Assembly: GCA_016789365.1 (NCBI GenBank)
Contig: JAEURH010000013.1
Location: 1-48,451 of the forward strand
DNA length: 48,451 nucleotides
From: Anaerolineales bacterium
GTDB taxonomy: Bacteria; Chloroflexota; Anaerolineae; Anaerolineales; Villigracilaceae
Direction of reading: 5' to 3'
Part shown: one piece after another, positions 25,108-33,637 of the stretch
Position numbering within the stretch: position 1 is the stretch's first letter
How the letters are laid out: every line of letters starts with the position of its first letter
Position numbers and translations under genes: made by a program
The notes under the pieces: generated by a model
Told to the model about the DNA's origin: nothing
Database searches by the model: none
The model's input: the letters and a program-made list of their open reading frames with translations, nothing else

Positions 25108-26312
25108 TTCAAACCTCGCCTCTTTCTTCGGGGATACTTGATTCTGTTTCAGCGACCGATTCTATGATTGAACTTCGTGGACTCGTCAAACGCTTCTCCA
25201 ACGCGGCAGGGGAATTTACCGTATTAAAAGGAATTGACCTCACTATCAATCGTGGTCAATTTGTTTCTATTGTTGGTAAATCTGGAAGCGGAAAATCTAC
25301 ATTATTAAATATGATTACAGGCATTGACCATCCCACCGAAGGGCAAGTGATTGTCAATGGCACAGATATTTATGATGGTATCAATGAAAGCACACGCTCC
25401 AAATGGCGTGGAAAAAACTTAGGCATTGTCTTTCAATTTTTTCAATTACTTCCAATGTTAACTTTGCTCGAAAACGTCATGCTCCCGATGGATTATGTGA
25501 ACATGTACGATTTTGATGAACGCCCACAAAGAGCAATGGAATTATTGAAATTAGTTGGCTTAGAAAAATTTGCAAATAAATTACCAGTTTTAGTTTCCAC
25601 AGGTCAACAACAATTGGCGGCGATTGCGCGTGCGATGGCATGTGACCCTCCATTATTAATCGCTGACGAACCGACAGGAAATTTAGATACAAAATCAGCC
25701 GATACAATTATTCAATTATTTGAATTGTTTGTTTCGCAAGGTAAAACGATTGTAATGGTGACGCATGACCCGTCATTAACTTCTCGCACACATCGCAACA
25801 TTATTATTTCTGATGGTGAATTGATTAATGAAACCATTTCACGGTCATTGCCACAACTCAGGCATCGTCACATGCTGGAGTTTACAAAATTGGCTGAGAC
25901 GAAAATTTATCAGCCACGTGAGACGATACTTTCTCGTGATGAGCATGTGGATTATTTCTTTATGATTCGTTCAGGTGAAGTGGAAGTTGTCTTGCAAGAT
26001 AAAAATAAAGAAACCATTATTTCAAAATTAGGTAAAGATGAATTCTTTGGTGAAATGGAATTATTGCGTGGCGGTAAAGCGATTGCCAATGTTCGTGCAG
26101 GCAATAAACCCGTAGAATTGGTTTTGCTTCCCCGAGCAGATTTTACCCGCGTGATGAACGAGTCTCCCATCACGGCAGAAGCGGTTAGTAAAATTGTCCA
26201 AAAAAGACTCGAAGCACAAAAAATGTTAGACCCAAGAGAAAATCATCAATCAGAAAATATGGTCTCGATACGCCGCAAGAACAAGAGTGCGGCTACTCGA
26301 CCATCGAAATAG
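25104..26312 (+). CDS. MacB/LolD-type ATPase fused to a cyclic-nucleotide-binding-like domain
   Basis: 402 residues. The ATPase domain (about 21-245) has Walker A at 58-66 (K64), Q111, Walker B around 184-190 and H221, but its signature is VSTGQQQLAAIARA rather than SGGQ, so one composite ATP site may be weak. Residues about 255-370 form a cNMP-binding-like beta-roll (ILSRDEHVDYFFMIRSGEVEVVL, FFGEMELLRGGKAIANVRAG). The phosphate-binding Arg of canonical CRP/PKA domains (R-S/T-A) is absent (KAIAN), so classical cAMP binding is doubtful. The last residues (from MVSIRRK) are encoded by a TCGAGTAG-type repeat (26260-26303). The start is supported by GGAGG and the 4-nt overlap with the upstream gene. 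Confidence 0.9.
   Translation: MIQTSPLSSGILDSVSATDSMIELRGLVKRFSNAAGEFTVLKGIDLTINRGQFVSIVGKSGSGKSTLLNMITGIDHPTEGQVIVNGTDIYDGINESTRSKWRGKNLGIVFQFFQLLPMLTLLENVMLPMDYVNMYDFDERPQRAMELLKLVGLEKFANKLPVLVSTGQQQLAAIARAMACDPPLLIADEPTGNLDTKSADTIIQLFELFVSQGKTIVMVTHDPSLTSRTHRNIIISDGELINETISRSLPQLRHRHMLEFTKLAETKIYQPRETILSRDEHVDYFFMIRSGEVEVVLQDKNKETIISKLGKDEFFGEMELLRGGKAIANVRAGNKPVELVLLPRADFTRVMNESPITAEAVSKIVQKRLEAQKMLDPRENHQSENMVSIRRKNKSAATRPSK
26260..26303. repeat. GGTCTCGATACG/TACTCGACCA repeat, copy 1 (coding)
   Basis: TGGTCTCGATACGCCGCA and TGCGGCTACTCGACCA form imperfect inverted arms. The element lies inside the final codons of the ATPase-CNBD gene. Copies follow at 28245-28287, 28325-28371 and 30931-30977. 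Confidence 0.82.
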
Positions 26313-26321
26313 TAAATCGAA

Positions 26322-28214
26322 ATGTCTGATATTCGCAAACTCCCGCAAGTTTTATATATTGAAGACAGCGAAGAATCTCGTTCGCTGGTGCGGCGTTTGT
26401 TAGCAGAAAAATATGTAGTCTTAGAAGCATCGAATCCGTTAGACGGTTTGCAGTTAGCCGAAGAAACACAACCCAATTTAATTTTGCTCGACCATAACTT
26501 GCCGCAAATGACGGGTAGTGAAGTGGCAACGCGTTTGAAAAAAATGTTGCCATACACGCCGATTGTGATTATTTCAGGCGATACATCAAAAGGTGCGCGT
26601 GAGCGTGCGCTTGCGGCGGGGGCGGTGGGTTTTATTGCCAAACCGATTGATGATGATTTTGAAAAATTAATTAATGAATATTTTCATGGCAAAATTGAAA
26701 AACTTGACCATGCTGAAAGATATTTGCAAGCCTATCAACAAGAATTGGTTGAAAGACTCGAAGGCAATATTCGTCAGTTAAGTAGTGCGCTTGAAAAAAA
26801 TAAACATTTGCTTTCACAAAATGAAAGAATGTTTAGCATGTTAGACCGTCGCCATAAACTTTTGCAAACAGCGGCGCGTGTTGGGCAAATGGTGACATCC
26901 ATTTTAGATTTGAATGATTTGCTTAAACATACGGTCAATATCATTTGTAGTGAATTTAATTTTTATTATTCAGGAATCTTCTTGCTTTCGGATGATAAAC
27001 AATTTGCTGAACTTCGTGCGGGTTATGCGCTGGCTGGTAGAAAAATGTTGGAAGCCAAATATCGTTTGCCAGTGGATGAACAATCTATGATTGGTAAATC
27101 TATTTTGACTCAAATTCCACAAGTTGCATCGGATGCTGAACATGAGGGAGCACGCTTCAAGAATCCCTTTTTGCCTGATACTAAATCCGAAATGGCTCTC
27201 CCGCTGATAGTTGATTCTGTTCCGCTTGGCGCATTGACCGTGCAAAGCAATCAAATCAATGCTTTTTCAGAAGATGATATTACGTCGTTGCAAGCCATGT
27301 CGGAACAGGTGGCGATTGCAATTAACAATGCGCAATTAATGAAGCAACTTGAATCTGCAAATTCAGAATTGCTTCGCACGAAAACATACGAAGCCATTGC
27401 AACTGCTACGGGTGAAGCGATTCATTGGGTAGGGAATAAAGCCGCACCGATTCCTGGGAGTGTGAGTCGCGTCAAAGAAGATATTAAATATTTGCTGGCA
27501 TTATTAAGCCAAGTGGATGAGTCGAAGTTAAAAAATGATTCCCTACGAGCTGCCCTGCAAACGGTCAAAGAAGAAGCGAAAGAAAAAGGCTTGGATTTAG
27601 AATCTATCTTAAATGAATTATCCGAGATGAATTTGAATCGAGCCAAATCTTTACTTAGTATTGAGTCGTTGATGGAAGATTTAGAAATCGCTGAGAATAG
27701 TGCCAATACAATTTTGGAAATCAAAGAAGGCTTGATTGGACCCGCACGTCAACGCAACGATGCCAGCATTTCGTTGGAAGAGATGATTACAAGCACTGTT
27801 GAAAATATGGGCTTGCCTGATGGTGCAGTGGAAATGGGTTGGGAAAAAGATTTACCATTGGTGCATGGAGATATAAGACAATTAGAGCAAGTGTTTAATA
27901 ATTTAATTAAGAATGCGTGGGAAGCATTGACGAATGCAAATGTAACCGACCCGAAAATTACAATTGCAGGTTGCCGTGATAATGACCCAAATTATGTTTT
28001 GGTGATTGTGAAAGATAACGGACCTGGCATTCCAAAAGAAATTCAAGAAAAAATTTGGGTTTCATTTTTTACAACAAAAGGTGGCAAAGGCGGAACGGGT
28101 TTGGGGCTTTCATCTGTGATGCAAATTGTGAATCAACATGGCGGAAAGATTTGGTTAGAAAGTGAAAATGGAAGTGGTGCAACTTTTTATGTAAGGTTGC
28201 CAATTGAAAGGTAA
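26322..28214 (+). CDS. Hybrid sensor histidine kinase: REC-GAF-kinase
   Basis: 630 residues, soluble. Residues 1-125 are a complete receiver domain (E14/D15, phospho-acceptor D57 in LLDHNLP, K107 in AKPID). A coiled linker (130-180) leads to a GAF domain (about 185-340; RFKNPFLPDTKSEMALPL is typical). The candidate phospho-histidine is H368 in GEAIHWVGNK, an atypical H-box, followed by about 100 helical residues. The HATPase domain runs about 510-630: N-box N527/N531, DNGPGIP at 565-571, GTGLGL at 591-596. The N-terminal receiver suggests the kinase is itself regulated by phosphorylation. It begins 9 bp after the ATPase-CNBD gene. No DNA-binding output domain is present. Confidence 0.9.
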   Translation: MSDIRKLPQVLYIEDSEESRSLVRRLLAEKYVVLEASNPLDGLQLAEETQPNLILLDHNLPQMTGSEVATRLKKMLPYTPIVIISGDTSKGARERALAAGAVGFIAKPIDDDFEKLINEYFHGKIEKLDHAERYLQAYQQELVERLEGNIRQLSSALEKNKHLLSQNERMFSMLDRRHKLLQTAARVGQMVTSILDLNDLLKHTVNIICSEFNFYYSGIFLLSDDKQFAELRAGYALAGRKMLEAKYRLPVDEQSMIGKSILTQIPQVASDAEHEGARFKNPFLPDTKSEMALPLIVDSVPLGALTVQSNQINAFSEDDITSLQAMSEQVAIAINNAQLMKQLESANSELLRTKTYEAIATATGEAIHWVGNKAAPIPGSVSRVKEDIKYLLALLSQVDESKLKNDSLRAALQTVKEEAKEKGLDLESILNELSEMNLNRAKSLLSIESLMEDLEIAENSANTILEIKEGLIGPARQRNDASISLEEMITSTVENMGLPDGAVEMGWEKDLPLVHGDIRQLEQVFNNLIKNAWEALTNANVTDPKITIAGCRDNDPNYVLVIVKDNGPGIPKEIQEKIWVSFFTTKGGKGGTGLGLSSVMQIVNQHGGKIWLESENGSGATFYVRLPIER

Positions 28215-28244
28215 TTGGTAAATAGTAATTTATAAAGGAATCGG

Positions 28245-28287
28245 TGGTCGAGTAGACATGAGCGAAGCGAATGTCGTATCGAGACCA
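28245..28287. repeat. TCGAGTAG repeat, copy 2
   Basis: TGGTCGAGTAGACAT (28245-28259) and ATGTCGTATCGAGACCA (28271-28287) form an imperfect inverted pair. It is intergenic, between the kinase and receiver genes. Confidence 0.85.
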
Positions 28288-28324
28288 CAAGTTATTGAAG
28301 CAACTTAAAGTTTTATATCAACCT

Positions 28325-28371
28325 GTTGGCCTCGATACGAGCGAGAAAATCACTCGCTCTACTCGACCAAC
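28325..28371. repeat. TCGAGTAG repeat, copy 3
   Basis: GTTGGCCTCGATACGAGCGAG and CTCGCTCTACTCGACCAAC are inverted arms around a short spacer. It is in opposite orientation to copy 2, 37 bp away, so the two can pair with each other into a larger structure. Confidence 0.85.
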
Positions 28372-28387
28372 GGATTTAGGAGAAATT

Positions 28388-28774
28388 ATGACAACCGTTT
28401 TATTAGTAGATGACGAAAAATTAATTCAACGCAGTTTAGAAAAAACTTTATTGCGCGCAGGCTTTGATGTATTCACTGCCTCCGATTGCACAACGGGCAA
28501 AGAAGTTTTTTCGCGCAATGCCAACACCATTGACATTGCCGTTTTAGATTTGAACATGCCAGGCTTTGAAGGCGTGCCAAAAAATGATGCAGGCTTTGAT
28601 TTGTTAGATGAACTTAAAAAACAAAAAGCAAATTTACCTGTCATTATTCTCACGGCGTATGATGAAGTCAGTAAAGCAAAAGATGCTGTAAGCAAAGGTG
28701 CAAGTGCTTTCTTTGTTAAAGGTAGAGAACAAGGTTTAGTGGAATTAATTGAAAAGATTTTGGGAAGTAAGTAA
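28388..28774 (+). CDS. Stand-alone response regulator receiver (CheY-like)
   Basis: 128 residues from the ATG at 28388, which follows AGGAGAAATT; the frame is open upstream only through repeat sequence. D8/D9, phospho-acceptor D54 (VLDLNMPG), T89 (ILTA) and K111 are all in place. A short insertion (EGVPKNDAG) follows the acceptor loop, and K111 is followed by Gly rather than the usual Pro. With no output domain it should act by protein contact or as a shuttle between the two flanking histidine kinases. Confidence 0.92.
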   Translation: MTTVLLVDDEKLIQRSLEKTLLRAGFDVFTASDCTTGKEVFSRNANTIDIAVLDLNMPGFEGVPKNDAGFDLLDELKKQKANLPVIILTAYDEVSKAKDAVSKGASAFFVKGREQGLVELIEKILGSK

Positions 28775-28855
28775 TAGTAATAAGTGATGAGTAACGAGTC
28801 ATAAGTAACTCGTTACTTGTTTCTCGTCACTCTTAACTTTATAGAAAGAGGAATT

Positions 28856-30913
28856 ATGTCAAACACAATTGAAAGACATGCCAAATTATTAAAAGCCGCC
28901 GCCAGTGCGGCACGAAGTATCACAACCATTCTTGATTCGTATGAATTGTTTCAACGCACCGTAGAAATTATCTGCGATGAATTTGGTTTTTATTATGCGG
29001 GCGTATTTTTAGTCGAAGGCGATTTTGCAGTTCTCAAAGCAGGTCGAGGCGAAGCAGGTCGCGCTATGTTGCGTGAGGGTCACAAACTTGCAATTGGTGG
29101 CAACTCGATGATTGGCGCAAGCATCGCCAACAAAAAAGGTCGCATTGCATTGGATGTTGGCGCAGAGGCTGTCTTTTTTGAAAATCCGCATCTGCCAAAA
29201 ACTCGTTCTGAAATGGCGCTTCCGCTCATCATCAATGATGAAGCGATTGGCGCGTTAACCGTTCAATCCACTGAAGAAGCCGCATTCCATGAAGAAGATA
29301 TTGACGCATTGCAAACGATGGCAGACCAATTAGCCGTTGCGATTCAAAATGCGAAATTACATAGATTAGAAGAACGCCGTTCAAGATTATTGAAAGCCGC
29401 CAATCGTGTTGGAAAAGAAACCGCTTCAATTCTTGACCTCAACCTGTTACTGCCCCAGACAGTTAATATTATCTGTGAGGCTTATGGTTTGTATTACGCA
29501 GGCGTGTTCCTAATTGAAAATGGTTATGCCGTTTTACGCGCTGGGTATGGAAAAGCGGGCAAAGCCATGTTGGCAGAAGGTCATAAATTATTAATTGGTG
29601 GCGACTCAATGATTGGTCAGGCTATTTCTTTGGGTGAAGCCCGTATTGCTTTAGATGTTGGCGAAGAAAGAAAGCATTTTAAGAATCCGCATTTGCCACA
29701 TACTCGTTCTGAAATGGCATTACCCATTATTTATGGAAACAGACCTCTAGGTGCAGTCACCATTCAAAGCTCGGAAGAAAATGCTTTTAGTGAAGATGAC
29801 GTTACGACGTTAATCACAATGGCAGAGCATTTAGCCGTTGCAATTAATAACGCCTACTTAATTGAAGAACTTAAAGAAGCACATAACGAAATTTTACGAA
29901 ACAAAGTCTTTGAAGCATTGACAACTGCCTCAACCGAAGCCATTCACTGGATTGGAAATAAAACACTTCCCATCTCATTGACGATAGCACGATTAAAAGA
30001 AGAAATCGCCGAAGGAAAGGTGGATACCGAATCTTTGAAAGAAGATTTAGACATGATTGCCGAAAGCGCGGCACAGATTATCCAAGTCAAAGAACAATTG
30101 ATTGGTGCAGTGCGCGAAATGAAACCACGTTCCATTTTATTAGCAGATGTTTTACAAACGGCGGCGTATCAACGGGGCATTGATGAAAATACATTGAAAG
30201 TTCAAATTGACCCAGCCGCCGCATACGTGATTGCCGATAGCACACAACTGACACGCGCTGTTGGAAATATTTTGCAAAATGCTGTTGAGGCTGGCGCGAA
30301 ATCCATCAAAATTTCTGCCAAGTTGACTGAAGAACGCGGCGTGTTAGAAATTGATATTGAAGATGATGGCGCAGGCATGAGTGATGAAACGATGCGAAAA
30401 GCATGGTCACCATTTTTTAGCACACGCGGCGTTTCACATCATGGGCTAGGGTTGCCAGCAACCATGCACGTCGTTTCTCAATCTCAAGGTCGCATTGCAT
30501 TGGTCAGTGAAGAAGGCAAAGGCACAACCGTTGCTATGTTTATGCCCAAAGGCTTTGCGGTAGATGGAACCGTTGAATCTAATTCAGTCAAAAATATTTT
30601 ATTGATTGATGATAATGATGATTGGGCAAACCTTTTGACGCATTTGTTGAAGAATACAAAAATCAAATTGACCCAAACTACCGATGTGAAAAAGATTCCA
30701 TCTGCCGACATTATTTTTGTAGATGAAAATATCGCTTCTGTTTCATTGAAAGATGTTTTATCTGCACTTGCGAAAGAAAAAGTTTTATCGAAGACAGTTG
30801 TTTTAACTTCGGCGATTAATCCTGAACGTGTCACGCAATATCTGCGTGATGGTGTGAAGGATGTAACAGTTAAACCGTACTCAGCAAATGAAGTGAGTGA
30901 ATTGCTCCGTTAA
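28856..30913 (+). CDS. Hybrid sensor histidine kinase: GAF-GAF-kinase-REC
   Basis: 685 residues from the ATG at 28856 (AGAGGAATT upstream). Two similar GAF domains, about 25-165 and 185-330, look like an internal duplication (both contain NPHLPxTRSEMALP and AVLxAGxGxAGxAML). The candidate phospho-histidine is H364 in TEAIHWIGNK, the same unusual box as in the kinase at 26322. The HATPase domain (about 450-565) has N471/N475, DDGAG at 503-507 and GLGLP. A C-terminal receiver (about 578-685) has D585/D586, acceptor D623 and K673-P674, but with short, diverged loops. It is soluble and lacks a DNA-binding output. It lies in the same direction as the surrounding transporter genes. Confidence 0.9.
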   Translation: MSNTIERHAKLLKAAASAARSITTILDSYELFQRTVEIICDEFGFYYAGVFLVEGDFAVLKAGRGEAGRAMLREGHKLAIGGNSMIGASIANKKGRIALDVGAEAVFFENPHLPKTRSEMALPLIINDEAIGALTVQSTEEAAFHEEDIDALQTMADQLAVAIQNAKLHRLEERRSRLLKAANRVGKETASILDLNLLLPQTVNIICEAYGLYYAGVFLIENGYAVLRAGYGKAGKAMLAEGHKLLIGGDSMIGQAISLGEARIALDVGEERKHFKNPHLPHTRSEMALPIIYGNRPLGAVTIQSSEENAFSEDDVTTLITMAEHLAVAINNAYLIEELKEAHNEILRNKVFEALTTASTEAIHWIGNKTLPISLTIARLKEEIAEGKVDTESLKEDLDMIAESAAQIIQVKEQLIGAVREMKPRSILLADVLQTAAYQRGIDENTLKVQIDPAAAYVIADSTQLTRAVGNILQNAVEAGAKSIKISAKLTEERGVLEIDIEDDGAGMSDETMRKAWSPFFSTRGVSHHGLGLPATMHVVSQSQGRIALVSEEGKGTTVAMFMPKGFAVDGTVESNSVKNILLIDDNDDWANLLTHLLKNTKIKLTQTTDVKKIPSADIIFVDENIASVSLKDVLSALAKEKVLSKTVVLTSAINPERVTQYLRDGVKDVTVKPYSANEVSELLR

Positions 30914-31048
30914 CGTCATTGCGAGCCCGTTGGTCGAGTAGCCATGAGCGTTTGTTGCGAATGGCGTATCGAGACCATAAGGGCGAAGCAATCCCCAACA
31001 CAATGAGGGAGATTGCTTCGGGCGAAGTGCATCGCCCTAGCAATGACG
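30914..31048. repeat. CATTGCGAG inverted repeat with nested TCGAGTAG element, copy 2
   Basis: Outer arms CGTCATTGC (30914-30922) and GCAATGACG (31040-31048) bracket a copy of the TCGAGTAG repeat (30931-30977) and a GGGCGAAGCA...TGCTTCGGGCGAAG segment. It fills the gap between the kinase stop and the permease start. Confidence 0.85.
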
Positions 31049-31060
31049 GAAAGTTATATT

Positions 31061-33499
31061 ATGAGACCTCGTTGGCGTAAAGTTTTTCATGATTTGTGGG
31101 ATAACAAAGCCCGTACTTTGTTGGTTGTATTTTCCATTGCAGTGGGTGTATTTTCTATTGGTGTGATTTCAGGTGCGTATGTCATCATTTCAAATGACAT
31201 GGGTATTTCGTATGCCGCCAATAACCCTGCCAATGTTGAATTACGTTTAGAAAATTTTGATGATGACATCCGTTCTTCCATTCAAAACATAAATGGCGTG
31301 AAAGAAGTAGAAGTCCGTCGTGTTGTCAACTTTCGGGTAAGACCAGAAAACAGCGAGCAATGGACAACCATTGACCTTGTTGCGTTTGAAAGTTTCAGCG
31401 AGAACAAAGTTAATTTGTTAGTACCAGTTTCAGGTCAAGTTGAAGCGAATAAAAACGAAATTTTGTTAGAACAAGATGTCCTCGAAAATATAGACATCGC
31501 AATCGGCGACACTTTGCTTGTCGCATTGCCTGATGGTTCTACAAAGCCACTAACGGTAGTTGGTTTTGTAAATGATGCATCTACCAGTGCTGGCGACTTT
31601 TTAGCATCTCCGCTTGGTTTTACAGTGATGGAAACCATGCAAACCTTACGTCAACCTGAATTATTTAATCGGGCTTATATCACAGTTACAGGCAACCAGA
31701 ATGATAATCAACACATTCGCGATATTGGTGCAACATTGAAAGAAAAACTTGAAAAAAATAATACCTCTGTTTTTCGCGCTCGTTTTTCTGAAACCAATAA
31801 ACATCCACTTGCCGATACATTAAATGCAGTGCTTGGTATTTTGATGGCGTTGGGTATTTTGATTGTGTTGTTATCAAGTTCATTAATTGCTAATACATTA
31901 AGTGCGTTATTGAATCAACATTATCGTCACATTGGCGTAATGAAATTAATCGGGGGCAAAGGCAATCAAGTGCTTACTATGTATCTTGCGTTAATCATTG
32001 CTTTTGCAATTTTGGCATTGCTAATTGCAATTCCGTTGGGTGGGCAAGGCGCGTATGGTTTGGCATCATTTATTGCTGGCGAATTAAATTTCAGTTTGCT
32101 TGGTTATCGCATTGTGCCTGTTGCTATCATTGTGCAAATTCTGGTCGGTTTATTTGTGCCATTGATTGCTGGTCTTGCGCCAGTTTTAAGCGGTTCAAAG
32201 ATTACAGTGTTGCGTGCTTTAAGTAATGATTTGGCTGGAGATGAAAGCAAACCTCAAGCAGATGGACAAACTCGCGTCTCTTGGCTTGACTGGGCACTGG
32301 TTCGCTTTACCCGCATCTTGGCATCTCGCGGAATCCAAGTCCCGCGCCCGTTTATCATTTCATTGAGAAATACATTTCGTAGGCGCAGACGTTTGATATT
32401 AACTTTATTTACATTGACCATGGGTGGCGCGATTTTTATTGCTGTGTTTAATGTGCGCGTTAGTTTGAATTCATATATTGATGAACTCGGTAGTTACTTC
32501 CGCGCCGATGTGACCTTAGATTTTGACCAAGCCTATCGTATTAATGAAATACAACAATATGCCATGCAAGTGGAAGGCGTACAGCATGTGGAAGCTTGGC
32601 AATTTCTTACCGCCGAGTTGTTATACCCTGATGGCACCATTGCCGATAATATCAATGTTCTTTCTCCGCCGATTGATACAGAATTGGTCAAACCGATTTT
32701 TGCTTCGGGTCGGTGGTTTCAAGCAAATGAAGATATCACCCGCAAACTTGTTGTTAGTGAGGCAATCGTAAAATATTATCCCAATTTAAAAGTTGGTGAT
32801 GAATTAAGCTTAAAGGTCAATGGTAGAGAGCAAAACTGGCAAGTCGTTGGCATTTTCAGGTTTGTGGGGCGTGAAGGCATTTTGGCGTACGCGCCACGCG
32901 AATATATTGAGCAGGTTGCTAACTTAGCCAATCGCTCGTTTTCATTCCGCGTAGTGACCACCCAACACGACCGTGCATCACAAGATGAAGTTGCTAAAGA
33001 GTTGGATACATTCTTCCGCGCCAATGGCTTCAAACTTCGTGAAGCCGAATCGGGTTTGTCTTCTTTAGATGTTGTGACAGAAAGCATGGGCACGCTTGTA
33101 GTTTTTCTATTAATTATGGCAATCCTCACAGCCGTTGTAGGGGCTATGGGATTAACAGGCACAATGGGCATGAATGTCTTAGAACGGACTCGTGAAATCG
33201 GAATTATGCGTGCGATTGGAGCAGATGACCGCGCCATTATGCGAACTGTGATTGGTGAAGGCTTTGTGATTGGAATGCTCTCGTTTATATTGGCAATTTT
33301 TCTATCTATTCCAATTTCTTATGGACTTTCGTATATTCTCGCTATCACCGTATTTGAGTCACCAATTACGGTAGTGTTCACCTATCTCGGCTATGCCATT
33401 TGGCTGGGATTAATTATTTTATTATCCGTGCTTGGTTCTGTACTGCCTGCCAGAAATGCGGCGAGCTTAACTATCCGTGAAGTGTTGGCGTATGAGTAA
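31061..33499 (+). CDS. FtsX/MacB-type ABC transporter permease, duplicated
   Basis: 812 residues from the ATG at 31061 (GGAAAG upstream; the longer frame only adds repeat-encoded residues). Two tandem MacB-like halves are visible. Each half has one helix, a large extracytoplasmic domain and an FtsX domain of three helices. The first half has a helix at about 18-42, a soluble domain to about 245 and FtsX at about 250-385. The second has a helix at about 445-465, a soluble domain to about 665 and FtsX at about 670-810 (ERTREIGIMRAIGADDRAIMR). With eight helices in one chain, a single molecule would form the full LolCE/MacB2-like membrane core. It pairs with the two ATPases at 24385 and 25104, from which it is separated by the signalling genes. 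Confidence 0.92.
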   Translation: MRPRWRKVFHDLWDNKARTLLVVFSIAVGVFSIGVISGAYVIISNDMGISYAANNPANVELRLENFDDDIRSSIQNINGVKEVEVRRVVNFRVRPENSEQWTTIDLVAFESFSENKVNLLVPVSGQVEANKNEILLEQDVLENIDIAIGDTLLVALPDGSTKPLTVVGFVNDASTSAGDFLASPLGFTVMETMQTLRQPELFNRAYITVTGNQNDNQHIRDIGATLKEKLEKNNTSVFRARFSETNKHPLADTLNAVLGILMALGILIVLLSSSLIANTLSALLNQHYRHIGVMKLIGGKGNQVLTMYLALIIAFAILALLIAIPLGGQGAYGLASFIAGELNFSLLGYRIVPVAIIVQILVGLFVPLIAGLAPVLSGSKITVLRALSNDLAGDESKPQADGQTRVSWLDWALVRFTRILASRGIQVPRPFIISLRNTFRRRRRLILTLFTLTMGGAIFIAVFNVRVSLNSYIDELGSYFRADVTLDFDQAYRINEIQQYAMQVEGVQHVEAWQFLTAELLYPDGTIADNINVLSPPIDTELVKPIFASGRWFQANEDITRKLVVSEAIVKYYPNLKVGDELSLKVNGREQNWQVVGIFRFVGREGILAYAPREYIEQVANLANRSFSFRVVTTQHDRASQDEVAKELDTFFRANGFKLREAESGLSSLDVVTESMGTLVVFLLIMAILTAVVGAMGLTGTMGMNVLERTREIGIMRAIGADDRAIMRTVIGEGFVIGMLSFILAIFLSIPISYGLSYILAITVFESPITVVFTYLGYAIWLGLIILLSVLGSVLPARNAASLTIREVLAYE

Positions 33500-33637
33500 T
33501 GCGTAATTCGTGATGCGTAATTGGTAAATTAGTAAATTGGTAAATATAAAGTAGAAAGAAGAAAGAAAAAATAAACTTACAAACGGCTTGTAGCAAATTG
33601 CTAAATGCTAACAGCCAAACGCTAAAGGCTAATAATT
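33500..33637. other. Intergenic low-complexity repeats
   Basis: This 138-bp gap contains short tandem-like phrases (GTAATGCGTAATTCGTGATGCGTAATTGG, then TGCTAACAGCCAAACGCTAAAGGCTAA spread over the end). The same TTACGAATTACGCATTACGA phrase also occurs at 640-664. No gene seen. Confidence 0.5.

Noticed and set aside
31013..31060. N-terminal extension of the FtsX permease
   Set aside because: The codons are part of the CATTGCGAG repeat; the ATG at 31061 starts directly before the first membrane helix.
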